Of a DNA stretch of 39,705 nucleotides, positions 14,824-23,771 are shown piece after piece. Each line of letters opens with the position of its first letter. Position 1 is the stretch's first letter. Below the pieces are notes generated by a model. That model ran no database searches, was not told where the DNA came from, and saw only the letters and a list, made by a program, of their open reading frames with translations. Made by a program: the position numbers and the translations under genes. Source of the DNA: Candidatus Evtepia faecavium (GTDB lineage Bacteria; Bacillota; Clostridia; Oscillospirales; Oscillospiraceae); contig DXDK01000046.1 of assembly GCA_019115545.1 (NCBI GenBank), forward strand, positions 1 through 39,705, written 5' to 3'.

Positions 14824-16089
14824 ATGCCTATGGTGGACAAGGGCCTGTGGCGGGTGGGGCTGTACATCCGCCTGTCCCGGGAGGACGGGCGGGGGGAGAG
14901 CCTCAGCGTCCAGAACCAGCGGAAGATTTTGCTGGACTACCTGGCCCAGGAGTTCCAGGGCCGGTGGGAGCTGGCGGGGATCTTCGTGGACGACGGCCTC
15001 ACCGGCACCGACGACAGCCGGGAGAGCTTCCAGGCCATGATCGCCCAGGTGAAGGAGGGGAAGATCAACTGCGTGGTGTGCAAGACCCTCTCCCGGGCCT
15101 TTCGCAACTACGCCGACCAGGGGTACTTCCTGGAGGAGTTCTTCCCCCGGCACCGCACCCGGTTCATCTCCCTGGGCAACCCCCGGGTGGACAGCTTCCT
15201 GGACCCCGAGGCGGTGCAGCTGGGGCTGGAGATCCCCATCAACGGCATCCTAAACGACCGCTACGCCGCCAAGACCTCCGCCGACGTCCGCCGCACCCTG
15301 GACATGAAGCGGCGGCGGGGGGAGTTCATCGGCTCCTTCGCCCCCTATGGCTATGCCAAGGACCCGGCGGACCGCAACGCCCTCCGCCCGGACCCGGCGG
15401 CCGCCCGGGTGGTGGAGGAGATCTTCCGCCGCCGCCTGGAAGGGGAGGGCCGTGGGACCATCGCCCAGGCCCTCAACGCCCGGGGGGAGCCCAACCCCAC
15501 CGCCTACAAGGCCCGGCAGGGGTCCCGCTACCGCCGCCCCGGCCCCCCCGGGGACGGGCTGTGGTCGGCGGCCACCGTGGGGCGGATCCTCCGCAACCCC
15601 GTCTATGCCGGCACCCTGGTCCAGGGGCGGCAGCGGGTGGTGAGCTACAAGGTCCACGAGACCATCTCCCTCCCCCCGGAGGAGTGGTTCGTGGTGGAGG
15701 GCACCCACGCCCCCCTGATCCCCCCGGCGCTCTTCCAGCGGGTCCAGGCCCTGGAGGCCCGGCCGGTGCGCACCCCGCCGGGGCGGGGGGAGCCCCACCT
15801 CTTCGCGGGTTTCCTCCGCTGCGCCGACTGCCGCCGGGCCATGACCCGGAAGACCGCCCGGGGGCTGGTCTATTACACCTGCTCCACCTACCGGCGCAAG
15901 TCCAAGACCGCCTGCACCAAGCACACCATCCGGGAGGAGGCCCTGGCGGCAGCCGCCGCCCAGGCCCTGGGGGTGGGGGAGGGAGACCTCTCCCGCCCCC
16001 TCCTCTTTGCCCGGGTGGAGGAGATCCTGGTCCGGGAGGGGGGCGCCGTGGAAGTCCGCCTGCTGGCGCCGGAGGGAAGGGAAACTTAA
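14824..16089 (+). CDS. Solitary large serine recombinase
   Basis: This 421-residue site-specific recombinase has a resolvase domain (about 10-155) with catalytic Ser18 in YIRLSRED and the conserved Arg-rich segments (KTLSRAFRN). A Recombinase domain follows (about 175-290; GSFAPYGYAKDP...WSAATVGRILRNPVYAG), then a zinc ribbon (CADC near residue 333, then C..C in YYTCSTYRRKSKTACTKH). After the ribbon only some 50 residues remain, so it is shorter than TnpX-type enzymes (over 500) and lacks most of the C-terminal coiled-coil region. No integrated element, excision genes or att-like direct repeats are evident nearby. A hairpin GGCCGCC/GGCGGCC (14795-14813) precedes its ribosome site. Its stop codon lies inside the first Pho-box half-site of the next operon. 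Confidence 0.92.
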   Translation: MPMVDKGLWRVGLYIRLSREDGRGESLSVQNQRKILLDYLAQEFQGRWELAGIFVDDGLTGTDDSRESFQAMIAQVKEGKINCVVCKTLSRAFRNYADQGYFLEEFFPRHRTRFISLGNPRVDSFLDPEAVQLGLEIPINGILNDRYAAKTSADVRRTLDMKRRRGEFIGSFAPYGYAKDPADRNALRPDPAAARVVEEIFRRRLEGEGRGTIAQALNARGEPNPTAYKARQGSRYRRPGPPGDGLWSAATVGRILRNPVYAGTLVQGRQRVVSYKVHETISLPPEEWFVVEGTHAPLIPPALFQRVQALEARPVRTPPGRGEPHLFAGFLRCADCRRAMTRKTARGLVYYTCSTYRRKSKTACTKHTIREEALAAAAAQALGVGEGDLSRPLLFARVEEILVREGGAVEVRLLAPEGRET

Positions 16090-16140
16090 CGTAAACTTAA
16101 CATTACGGTGGTTTTGCATTTTACATCCTCCAGGTACACT
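16085..16140 (+). promoter_or_regulatory. Pho-box-like repeats and promoter of the PhoB/PhoR-like operon
   Basis: CTTAAC occurs at 16085-16090 and 16096-16101, 11 bp apart within AAACTTAACGT/AAACTTAACAT. A promoter TTTTGC (16112-16117), 17 bp, TACACT (16135-16140) follows. The segment 16108-16124 is identical over 17 nt to the promoter of the Na/Pi carrier gene (23794-23810). The pattern fits the Gram-positive PhoP box (TT-ACA-like direct repeats) and implies autoregulation. Confidence 0.75.
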
Positions 16141-16184
16141 GTTGTAAAGAATAGGTTAAATTGTGTCAATAGGAGGCGTTTCCC

Positions 16185-16865
16185 ATGGAACGTATCTTTT
16201 TACTGGAGGATGACGACAGCATCCGCAAGCTGGTGATCTATGCCCTGGGCAGCCAGGGGTACGAGGCCCAGGGCTTTGACCGGCCCTCCGACTTCTGGAA
16301 GGCCATGGAGGGCCCCCAGCCTGCTCTGGTGCTGCTGGACATCATGCTGCCGGAGGAGGACGGCCTGTCCATCCTCCAGAAACTCCGGGCCTCTGCGGCC
16401 ACCAAGCGCATCCCGGTGATCATGCTCACCGCCAAGAACACGGAGTACGACCGGGTGGTGGGCCTGGACAGCGGGGCGGACGACTTCATCTCCAAGCCCT
16501 TTGGGATGATGGAGCTGGTGGCCCGGGTGCGGGCGGTGCTCCGCCGCACCGAGCAGAAGCAGGAGACCGAGGACTACCAGGTGGGGGAGCTCTTCGTGAG
16601 CCCCCAGCGCCACGTGGTCCGGGTGGCGGGGGAGGAAGTGGCCCTCACCAACAAGGAGTTTGAACTGCTCTGCCTGCTGCTGGAGCACCAGGGCATCGCC
16701 ATGACCCGGGACGCCATCATGGACGGCGTCTGGGGGCAGGAGTTCAGTCGGGAAAACCGCACCCTGGACGTCCACGTCCGCACCCTGCGCACCAAGCTGG
16801 GCCAGGCCGGGCATTACATCGAGACTGTCCGGGGGGTGGGCTATAAAATCGGAGGAACGGTATGA
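16185..16865 (+). CDS. phoB: Phosphate-regulon response regulator (PhoB/PhoP-like)
   Basis: This 226-residue OmpR-family regulator has a receiver domain with Glu8/Asp9/Asp10, phosphoacceptor Asp52 (LLDIMLPEEDG) and Lys in ISKPFG. The winged helix (about 130-226) contains the typical LTNKEFELLCLL and ends TVRGVGYKIG. AGGAGG stands before the ATG. It overlaps the kinase gene by 4 bp (ATGA). Position next to the Pst genes, and Pho-box-like repeats at its own promoter, at pstS and at the Na/Pi gene, identify it as the phosphate regulator. The symbol follows E. coli usage; phoP would be the Bacillus name. Confidence 0.88.
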   Translation: MERIFLLEDDDSIRKLVIYALGSQGYEAQGFDRPSDFWKAMEGPQPALVLLDIMLPEEDGLSILQKLRASAATKRIPVIMLTAKNTEYDRVVGLDSGADDFISKPFGMMELVARVRAVLRRTEQKQETEDYQVGELFVSPQRHVVRVAGEEVALTNKEFELLCLLLEHQGIAMTRDAIMDGVWGQEFSRENRTLDVHVRTLRTKLGQAGHYIETVRGVGYKIGGTV

Positions 16866-18529
16866 CAGGAAAAATCTTCCGCAGCTGCGTGCTGGTGGGG
16901 GTGGCCGTCATGGTGCTGTGCATGGCCCTGTTCCTGGCGGCGATGGCCTCCCGGTACGAGGAGGAGGTCTATCACCAGCTGGAGGTCACCGCCGACTATG
17001 CCCGGCAGGGCCTGGAGACGGTGGGCCCGGACTACCTCCACGAGCTGGAGAGCGACCAGCGGATCACCTGGATCGACGTGGACGGCACCGTCCTCTACGA
17101 CAGCGTGGCCGATGAGAGCACCATGGAGAACCACGCCGACCGGGACGAGGTCATCCAGGCCATGGAGGAGGGCAGCGGCCGGAGCAAGCACATCTCCAAC
17201 ACCCTGCTCCAGAAGACCCTCTACTACGCCGTGGAGATGGACGACGGCACGGTGCTCCGCCTGTCCTGTCAGGAGACCACCATGGGGGCCCTGGTTCTCA
17301 GCGTCCTGCAGCCCATCCTGTGGGTGCTGGTGCTGGCCCTCATCCTCTCGGGGGTGCTCTCCTCCCGGCTGGCCCGGCAGATCACCCGGCCCATCAACAG
17401 CATCGACCTGGAGAATCCCCGGCTGGACGAGACCTATGAGGAGCTCTTCCCCCTGGTGGGCCGGCTGCGGGAGCAGAACCGCACCATCAGCCGCCAGATG
17501 GAGGACCTGAGCCGCCGGCAGCGGGAGTTTGCCGCCCTGGCGGAGAACATGAGCGAGGGGGTCCTCCTCCTGGACAGCCGGTACAACATCCTCTACGGCA
17601 ACCAGAGCGCCTATGCCCTGCTGGGGGAGGAGGCGGAGCCCCACCCCCAGGGCCTGCGCCAGGAGACCTGCCGGGAGGAGATCTGGAACGCCGTGGGCCG
17701 GGCTCTGGCGGGCTGCCACACGGAATGCCTGCTCCACGAGGAGGCCCACATCTTCGAGATCCTGGCCAACCCCGTCACCGCCAGTGGGCAGGTCACCGGG
17801 GTGGTGGTCCTCATGGTGGACGTCACCGAGCGGGAGGCCCGGGAGAGCCTGCGGCGGGAGTTCTCCGCCAACGTCTCCCACGAGCTGAAGACCCCCCTCA
17901 CCGCCATCTCCGGCTTTGCCGAGCTCATGAAGGAGGGGCTGGTGGAAGCGGATAAAATGCGGGAGTTCGCCGGGGACATCTATAAGGAATGCGCCCAGCT
18001 CATCGCCCTCATCGACGACATCATGAAGCTCTCCCGCCTGGACGAGGCCGCCGAGCACGCCGTGGACCCGGAGCCGGTGGACCTCTATGCCCTGTCCCAG
18101 GACGTGCTGGAGGGCCTGCGCCCGGCGGCGGAGAAGCGGGGGGTCACCATGGCCCTGGAGGGGGAGCCCCAGACCATCCAGGGGGTGTGGCGGATCCTCC
18201 ACGAGATGGTCTTCAACCTCTGTGAGAACGCCATCAAGTACAACAAGGAGGGGGGCAGCCTCACCGTCCGCCTCACCGGGGACGAGGAGCGGGTGGCCCT
18301 GGCCGTGGCCGATACCGGCATCGGCATCCCCAAGGGCCAGCAGGACCGGGTGTTCGAGCGGTTCTACCGGGTGGACAAGAGCCACTCCCGCCGGGTGGGC
18401 GGCACCGGCTTAGGGCTGTCCATCGTCAAGCACGGGGCCCAGTACCACAACGCCCTGCTCTCCCTGGAGAGCGAGCCCGACGTGGGCACCACCATTACCG
18501 TCGTCTTCCCCCGGAACATGCGCCCCTGA
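16862..18529 (+). CDS. phoR: Phosphate-regulon sensor histidine kinase (PhoR-like)
   Basis: This 555-residue kinase has a first membrane segment (about 8-29), an extracytoplasmic sensor domain (about 30-140), a second segment (about 141-163), a HAMP-like linker (RQITRPINSIDL), a PAS domain (about 220-330) and a dimerisation domain with His340 in NVSHELKTPLTAISGF. The catalytic domain shows NAIKYNKEGG, DTGIGIP, FERFYRVD and GGTGLGLSIVKH. This order is the Firmicutes PhoR layout. It is translationally coupled to the regulator. It would autophosphorylate under phosphate limitation, and the Pst/PhoU proteins encoded downstream usually restrain it when phosphate is plentiful. Confidence 0.9.
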   Translation: MTGKIFRSCVLVGVAVMVLCMALFLAAMASRYEEEVYHQLEVTADYARQGLETVGPDYLHELESDQRITWIDVDGTVLYDSVADESTMENHADRDEVIQAMEEGSGRSKHISNTLLQKTLYYAVEMDDGTVLRLSCQETTMGALVLSVLQPILWVLVLALILSGVLSSRLARQITRPINSIDLENPRLDETYEELFPLVGRLREQNRTISRQMEDLSRRQREFAALAENMSEGVLLLDSRYNILYGNQSAYALLGEEAEPHPQGLRQETCREEIWNAVGRALAGCHTECLLHEEAHIFEILANPVTASGQVTGVVVLMVDVTEREARESLRREFSANVSHELKTPLTAISGFAELMKEGLVEADKMREFAGDIYKECAQLIALIDDIMKLSRLDEAAEHAVDPEPVDLYALSQDVLEGLRPAAEKRGVTMALEGEPQTIQGVWRILHEMVFNLCENAIKYNKEGGSLTVRLTGDEERVALAVADTGIGIPKGQQDRVFERFYRVDKSHSRRVGGTGLGLSIVKHGAQYHNALLSLESEPDVGTTITVVFPRNMRP

Positions 18530-18577
18530 CGGGGTGGCGGGGGGAGCCGTTGACAATACAAGGAGTGTGATACTACC

Positions 18578-19237
18578 ATGATTACCTTTGAAGAGATCAA
18601 GAAGGATCCGGCCATCCGGACTTACATCAAAAAGGCCGACGAGTCCCTCATCAACCTGGGCTTCACGGAGCACAGCTTCGCCCACGTGGGCCTGGTGGCG
18701 GCCAACAGCAAGTACATTTTAGAGACCCTGGGCTATTCCCCCCGGGAGGTGGAGCTGGTGCAGATCGCCGCCTACCTCCACGACATCGGCAACCTGGTCA
18801 ACCGCATCGACCACTCCCAGAGCGGGGCGGTGATGGCCTTCCGCCTGCTGGACCACCTGCACATGGACCCGGTGGAGATCGCGGAAGTGGTCACCGCCAT
18901 CGGCAACCACGACGAGGGCACCGGCACCCCGGTGAGCCCCATGGCCGCCGCCCTGATCCTGGCGGACAAGTCCGACGTCCGCCGCAGCCGGGTGCGCAAC
19001 CAGGACAGCAGCAAGTTTGACATCCACGACCGGGTGAACTACTCCGTCACCAAGGCCGAGCTGAAGATCAACGAGAGCAAGACCCTCATCAAGCTCAAGC
19101 TCCACATCGACACCCGGTACGGGTCGGTGATGGACTATTTCGAGATCTTCCTCAACCGGATGGTCCTCTGCCGCAAGGCGGCGGAGACCCTGGGGCTGCA
19201 GTTCAAGCTCATCATCAACGAGCAGCAGCTCATCTGA
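18578..19237 (+). CDS. HD-domain phosphohydrolase
   Basis: This 219-residue protein has an HD metal-dependent hydrolase fold. Its motifs are HSFAHVGLVAANS (first His), AAYLHDIGN (the HD pair near residue 68), AIGNHDEG (a third metal-ligand His) and a later Asp in LADKSDVRRSRV. Such proteins hydrolyse nucleotides or other phosphate esters; the substrate is unknown. It starts 48 bp after phoR, with AAGGAG upstream, and ends at a strong terminator, so it is likely the last gene of the phoB-phoR operon. That placement makes a role in phosphate signalling possible but unproven. Confidence 0.85.
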   Translation: MITFEEIKKDPAIRTYIKKADESLINLGFTEHSFAHVGLVAANSKYILETLGYSPREVELVQIAAYLHDIGNLVNRIDHSQSGAVMAFRLLDHLHMDPVEIAEVVTAIGNHDEGTGTPVSPMAAALILADKSDVRRSRVRNQDSSKFDIHDRVNYSVTKAELKINESKTLIKLKLHIDTRYGSVMDYFEIFLNRMVLCRKAAETLGLQFKLIINEQQLI

Positions 19238-19264
19238 AGCCCAAAGTAAAATTTACACAGGCCA

Positions 19265-19298
19265 GCCGGCCCCCGGTAACTTCCGGGGGCCGGCTTTT
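19265..19298 (+). terminator. Strong terminator after the HD gene
   Basis: GCCGGCCCCCGG (19265-19276) pairs with CCGGGGGCCGGC (19283-19294) around TAACTT, followed by four T. Confidence 0.95.
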
Positions 19299-19364
19299 CC
19301 TTGGCAGGCAAGGGATTTTCTCCCCCTGGCCGGGGCAAGATACGGGGGGAAAAGAAATTCGTGA

Positions 19365-19420
19365 TTTAACCAAAATTTAAACTTCCTTTGGTTGTTCCTT
19401 TAACCGTAGCCCGCTAGACT
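19365..19420 (+). promoter_or_regulatory. Pho-box-like repeats and pstS promoter
   Basis: TTTAAC (19365-19370) and TTTAAA (19376-19381) are 11 bp apart. The promoter TTGTTC (19392-19397), 17 bp, TAGACT (19415-19420) follows. A further TTTAAC lies between the -35 and -10 (19399-19404). The pattern is consistent with activation by the PhoB-like regulator. Confidence 0.75.
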
Positions 19421-19484
19421 GTACTTGTCTGAACCAAGAGACAAACCCACGAAAATAAAACCAGAAAGAAATGAGGAAAGTATC

Positions 19485-20366
19485 ATGAAAAGAACCGCCA
19501 AAAAGGCCATGAGCATTCTGGCCGCCTCCGCCCTGCTGGCCCTGACTCTTGCCGGCTGCGGCAGCACCGAGACCGAGGCCCCCGAGACCACCGACGAGGG
19601 CACCACCACCGAGCAGACCTCCACTCTGTCCGGCGCTGTGGCCACCAACGGCTCCACCTCCATGGAGGAGGTCATGGGCGTGCTGATGGAGCAGTTTAAG
19701 AACGACAACCCCGACGTCTCCGTCACCTATGATCCCACCGGTTCCGGCACCGGCATCGAGGCCGCTGCCAACGGCACCGCCGACATCGGCCTGTCCTCCC
19801 GTGCCCTGACCGAGGAGGAGACCGCCTCCGGCCTGGTGGGCACCGAGGTGGCCCTGGACGGCATCGCCGTGATCGTCAACGCCGACAGCCCCGTGGCCGA
19901 CCTCTCCGTGGAGCAGATCGCCCAGATCTTCACCGGTGAGATCACCGACTGGAGCGAAGTGGGCGGCGACGCCGGCGAGATCGCCTGCATCGGCCGTGAG
20001 GCCAACTCCGGCACCCGGGACGGCTTCGAGTCCATCACCGAGACCGAGGACGCCTGCGTGCTGAGCCAGGAGCTCAACTCCACCGGCGCCGTCATCCAGG
20101 CCGTGTCCAGCAGCCCCAACGCCATCGGCTATGCCTCCCTCTCCGCCGTGGAGGGCCAGGAGGGCATCAAGGCCATCACCGTGGGCGGCGTGGCCTGCAC
20201 CGAGGAGACCGTGAAGGACGGCACCTATGAGATCCAGCGTCCCTTCGTCTTCGTGACCAAGGAGGGCGCCGCCCTCTCCGAGGCTGCCCAGGCCTTCTTC
20301 GACTTCGCCACCTCCGCTGACGCCAGCGAGCTCATCGCCGGTGCCGGTGCCGTGCCGGTCGCCTGA
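19485..20366 (+). CDS. pstS: Phosphate ABC transporter substrate-binding lipoprotein
   Basis: This 293-residue lipoprotein has lipobox LAGC (Cys25), a short Thr/Glu linker and a PstS fold. Phosphate-contact motifs are NGSTSME near residue 54, DPTGSGTG near 85, ADIGLSSR near 104, and REANSGTRDGFE near 170. The ATG at 19485 (GAGGAAAG upstream) gives the signal peptide; a longer reading from 19425 has none. It is the first gene of pstSCAB-phoU and captures phosphate outside the membrane for PstCA. A very stable hairpin follows it and probably sets its expression above that of the permease genes. Confidence 0.96.
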   Translation: MKRTAKKAMSILAASALLALTLAGCGSTETEAPETTDEGTTTEQTSTLSGAVATNGSTSMEEVMGVLMEQFKNDNPDVSVTYDPTGSGTGIEAAANGTADIGLSSRALTEEETASGLVGTEVALDGIAVIVNADSPVADLSVEQIAQIFTGEITDWSEVGGDAGEIACIGREANSGTRDGFESITETEDACVLSQELNSTGAVIQAVSSSPNAIGYASLSAVEGQEGIKAITVGGVACTEETVKDGTYEIQRPFVFVTKEGAALSEAAQAFFDFATSADASELIAGAGAVPVA

Positions 20367-20400
20367 TTGATCCAGGACGGATCACAACCCCCGCGAACAC

Positions 20401-20454
20401 AAGCGGCGTGGGGTCTCCACAACGCCTTATCCAAGGCGGAGGCCCCCGCCGCTT
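20401..20454 (+). promoter_or_regulatory. Long two-part hairpin in the pstS-pstC spacer
   Basis: The arms AAGCGGCGTGGGGTCTCC (20401-20418) and GGAGGCCCCCGCCGCTT (20438-20454) pair almost fully. They enclose CGCCTT/AAGGCG (20423-20438). There is no T-tract, so transcript stabilisation or partial termination is more likely than full termination. Confidence 0.7.
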
Positions 20455-20487
20455 CCCTTACGTTTGTCAGCAAGAGAAGGAGTTCCC

Positions 20488-21432
20488 ATGGAAAATACGT
20501 TAAAGAAATCCGGCTCCGCGGCCCCGGCCTCCGGCCTGAAGGAAGGGGCCCCCAAGGGCCGGGGGGCCAAGGATGTCCTGGAATGGGTCATGCACCTGAT
20601 CTTCCTGCTGTGCGGTATCATCGCCGTGGCCTTCGTGCTGTTTATCAGCATCTACCTCATCATCTCCGGGGTGCCCGCCATCCGGGAGATCGGCCTGGTG
20701 GACTTCCTGTTCGGCCAGGAATGGAGCCCCACAGCTTCTGAGCCCGCCTTCGGCATCCTGCCCTTCATTCTCACCTCGGTCTACGGCACTGCCGGGGCCA
20801 TCGTCATCGGGGTGCCCATCGGCCTGATGACCGCCGTGTACCTGTCCAAGGTGGCCAACCCCAAGGTGGCCGCCGTGATCCACACCGCCGTGGAGCTGCT
20901 GGCGGGCATCCCCTCCGTGGTCTATGGCCTGGTGGGCATGATCCTGCTGGTCCCCGGCATCCAGAAGGCCTTTGACCTCTCCTCCGGCGCCTGCCTGCTG
21001 GCGGCCATCCTGGTGCTGGCCATCATGATCCTGCCCTCCATCATCAGCGTGTCGGAGACCTCCCTCCGGGCCGTGCCCGAGGAGTACGAGCAGGCCTCCC
21101 TGGCCCTGGGGGCCACCCATCTGGAGACGGTGTTCCGGGTGTCCCTCCCCGCCGCCCGCAGCGGCGTGGCCACCGCCGTGGTCCTGGGCGTGGGCCGGGC
21201 CATCGGGGAGGCCATGGCCATCATCATGGTGGCGGGCAACGTGGCCAACATGCCCGGCCTGTTCACCTCGGTGCGCTTCCTCACCACCGCCATCGCCTCG
21301 GAGATGTCCTACGCCTCGGTGGGCAGCCTCCACCGGGACGCCCTGTTCTCCATCGGCCTGGTGCTGTTCCTGTTCATCATGCTCATCAACGTCTTCCTGA
21401 ACGTGTTCATCAAGAGAAAGAAGGAGGGGTAA
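20488..21432 (+). CDS. pstC: Phosphate ABC transporter permease PstC
   Basis: This 314-residue inner-membrane permease has about six segments, the first near residues 35-60. The cytoplasmic loop signature is EEYEQASLALGATHLETVFRV (EAA motif). LLAGIPSVVYGLVG is typical of PstC. The ATG at 20488 has AAGGAG five bases upstream; a TTG at 20464 is less likely. It pairs with PstA, whose gene starts immediately after. Confidence 0.95.
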   Translation: MENTLKKSGSAAPASGLKEGAPKGRGAKDVLEWVMHLIFLLCGIIAVAFVLFISIYLIISGVPAIREIGLVDFLFGQEWSPTASEPAFGILPFILTSVYGTAGAIVIGVPIGLMTAVYLSKVANPKVAAVIHTAVELLAGIPSVVYGLVGMILLVPGIQKAFDLSSGACLLAAILVLAIMILPSIISVSETSLRAVPEEYEQASLALGATHLETVFRVSLPAARSGVATAVVLGVGRAIGEAMAIIMVAGNVANMPGLFTSVRFLTTAIASEMSYASVGSLHRDALFSIGLVLFLFIMLINVFLNVFIKRKKEG

Positions 21433-21433
21433 T

Positions 21434-22288
21434 ATGCACACACTGTCTCCCCGCCGCAAGGCCTACGACAGGACCCTGCGCACCCTGCTCTACCTCTGCG
21501 CCGGCATCACCTGCGCCCTGCTGGTGTTCATCATCGGCTACATCTTCTACCGGGGCCTGGGCAATGTGGACTGGCAGCTGCTCTCCTCCGAGACCAGCTA
21601 CCTGGCCGACACCATCGGCATCCTGCCCAACATCCTCAACACCCTGTACATCATCTTCCTGGCCATGGTCATCGTCCTTCCCCTGGGGGTGGGGGCGGCC
21701 ATCTACCTGACCGAGTACGCCTCCAACCGGAAGGTGGTGGCCATCATCGAGTTTGCCACCGAGACCCTTACGGGTATCCCCTCCATCATCTTCGGCCTGG
21801 TGGGCATGCTGTTCTTCCTGCAGCTGTTCGGGCTGAAGGCGGGCATCCTGGCCGGCGGCCTGACCCTGGTGATCATGATCCTGCCCACCATCGTCCGCAC
21901 CACCCAGGAGAGTTTGAAGACCGTGCCCCAGTCCTACCGGGAGGGGTCCCTGGCCCTGGGGGCCGGCAAGTGGCACATGGTGCGCACCGTGGTGCTGCCC
22001 AACGCCGTGGACGGCATCGTCACCGGCTGCATCCTGGCCATCGGCCGGATCGTGGGGGAGTCCGCCGCCCTGCTGTTCACCGCCGGGTTCGGCCTGGCCC
22101 TGAACGACTTCATCACCTCCCTCCAGTCCTCCTCCGCCACCCTGACCGTGGCCCTGTACGTCTACGCCAGCGAGCGAGGGGAGATGGACGTGGCCTTTGC
22201 CATTGCGGCGGTGCTGATGATCCTGGTGCTCATCATCAACTTCGGCGCCTCCCTGGCAGGCAAGAAACTGAAAAGAAAGGACCGCTAA
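21434..22288 (+). CDS. pstA: Phosphate ABC transporter permease PstA
   Basis: This 284-residue membrane protein has six predicted segments. It carries [15 protein letters not shown] and the EAA loop [21 protein letters not shown]. It begins 1 bp after the pstC stop, with AGGAGG overlapping the pstC end, so the two subunits should be made in equal amounts. It forms the channel with PstC. Confidence 0.96.
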   Translation: MHTLSPRRKAYDRTLRTLLYLCAGITCALLVFIIGYIFYRGLGNVDWQLLSSETSYLADTIGILPNILNTLYIIFLAMVIVLPLGVGAAIYLTEYASNRKVVAIIEFATETLTGIPSIIFGLVGMLFFLQLFGLKAGILAGGLTLVIMILPTIVRTTQESLKTVPQSYREGSLALGAGKWHMVRTVVLPNAVDGIVTGCILAIGRIVGESAALLFTAGFGLALNDFITSLQSSSATLTVALYVYASERGEMDVAFAIAAVLMILVLIINFGASLAGKKLKRKDR

Positions 22289-22290
22289 CC

Positions 22291-23079
22291 ATGGCTGACG
22301 ATATCATCACCGTAAAGTCCCTCAACCTGTGGTATGGCACCGACGGCAAGACCAGCGCCGCCGACCGGGGCCACCACGCCTTGAAGGACATCAACGTGGA
22401 CATCCCCGTCCACCAGATCACCGCCCTCATCGGCCCGTCCGGCTGCGGCAAGTCCACCTTCCTGAAGACCCTGAACCGGATGAACGACCTGGTCCCCGGG
22501 GTGCACATCGAGGGGGAGGTCTGCTTTGAGGGGCAGAACATCTTTGACAGGAACCTGGACATCACCTGGCTGCGCAAGCAGATCGGCATGGTGTTCCAGA
22601 AGGCCAATCCCTTCCCCATGTCCATCTATGACAACGTGGCCTACGGCCCCCGGACCCACGGCATCCGCAACCGGGCCGACCTGGACCGGATCGTGGAAAA
22701 GTCCCTCCGGGACGCGGCGATCTGGGACGAGGTGAAGGACCGCCTGAAGAAGAGCGCCCTGGGCCTCTCCGGCGGGCAGCAGCAGCGCCTGTGCATCGCC
22801 CGGGCCCTGGCCAACGAGCCGGAGGTCCTGCTGATGGACGAGTCCACCTCGGCCCTGGACCCCATCTCCACCTCCAAGATCGAGGACCTGGCGGTGGAGC
22901 TGAAGGAGAAGTACACCGTCATCATGGTCACCCACAACATGCAGCAGGCGGCCCGTGTGTCCGACAAGACCGCCTTCTTCCTGCTGGGAGAGCTGGTGGA
23001 GTTCGGTGACACGGAGACCATCTTCTCCACCCCCACGGACAAGCGTACCGAAGAATACATCACAGGGAGGTTCGGATAA
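22291..23079 (+). CDS. pstB: Phosphate ABC transporter ATP-binding protein
   Basis: This 262-residue ATPase drives phosphate import through PstCA. It shows Walker [32 protein letters not shown] (Q-loop region, highly typical of PstB), signature [13 protein letters not shown] and Walker [13 protein letters not shown] (Ser in place of the usual Pro after Asp-Glu). The H-loop is [13 protein letters not shown]. The ATG at 22291 follows pstA by 2 bp with AAAGGA upstream; a longer in-frame reading that overlaps pstA is not the real start. Confidence 0.97.
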   Translation: MADDIITVKSLNLWYGTDGKTSAADRGHHALKDINVDIPVHQITALIGPSGCGKSTFLKTLNRMNDLVPGVHIEGEVCFEGQNIFDRNLDITWLRKQIGMVFQKANPFPMSIYDNVAYGPRTHGIRNRADLDRIVEKSLRDAAIWDEVKDRLKKSALGLSGGQQQRLCIARALANEPEVLLMDESTSALDPISTSKIEDLAVELKEKYTVIMVTHNMQQAARVSDKTAFFLLGELVEFGDTETIFSTPTDKRTEEYITGRFG

Positions 23080-23759
23080 TGCGGGAGAAATTCAGACAGC
23101 AGCTGGAAGAGATGTATCACCAGATGGTGGTGATGGGCGGCCTCTGCCAGCAGGCCATCGCCGTGGCCGTGAAGACCCTGGAGGAGGAAGAGGAGAAGGC
23201 CGAGGGCCTGGAGGCCCAGGTGTTCGCCCTGGACGGGGAGATCGACGACATGGAGCGGGAGATCGAGGCCCTGTGCACCAAACTCCTCCTCCGGCAGCAG
23301 CCGGTGGCCAAGGACCTGCGCCGGATCACCGCCGCCCTGAAGATGATCACCGACTTAGAGCGCATCGGCGACCAGGCCTCGGACATCGCCGAGCTGGCCC
23401 GGTTCATCCGCAAGGGCTCCTCCCAGCACGAGCACCTCAACCAGATGGCCACCGACGTGGTGAAGATGATCAGCGACAGCGTGGAGGCCTTCATCCACCT
23501 GGACATCGACCAGGCCCGGGCGGTGATCGCCTACGACGACGTGGTGGACCAGTGGTTTGACAAGATCAAGGCCGAGCTGGTCAGCCAGATCGCCAACGAC
23601 AAGGAGGGCGGCGAGGAGCTGCTGGACGTGTTTATGGTGGCCAAGTATCTCGAGCGCATCGGCGACCACGCCACCAACCTGGCCGAGTGGGTGGAGTACG
23701 CCGTCACCGGCACCCGGTCCAAGGACGGCCGCTGGGTGGAGCCCGACGGCAGAGCCTGA
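23079..23759 (+). CDS. phoU: Phosphate signalling protein PhoU
   Basis: This 226-residue all-helical protein has two PhoU repeats, each with the metal-binding helix motif (DLERIGDQASDIAEL and YLERIGDHATNLAEW). It overlaps the pstB stop by one base (TAATG), with GGGAGG upstream. PhoU links Pst activity to the PhoR-like kinase and keeps the regulon off when phosphate is sufficient. It is the last gene of the pst operon; the next gene has its own Pho-box-like promoter. Confidence 0.96.
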   Translation: MREKFRQQLEEMYHQMVVMGGLCQQAIAVAVKTLEEEEEKAEGLEAQVFALDGEIDDMEREIEALCTKLLLRQQPVAKDLRRITAALKMITDLERIGDQASDIAELARFIRKGSSQHEHLNQMATDVVKMISDSVEAFIHLDIDQARAVIAYDDVVDQWFDKIKAELVSQIANDKEGGEELLDVFMVAKYLERIGDHATNLAEWVEYAVTGTRSKDGRWVEPDGRA

Positions 23760-23771
23760 AAAAATCACAAC

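Noticed and set aside
14824-16089. Integrative element or prophage around the serine recombinase
   Set aside because: No excision, relaxase, conjugation or phage genes and no flanking direct repeats could be seen. The neighbours look chromosomal.
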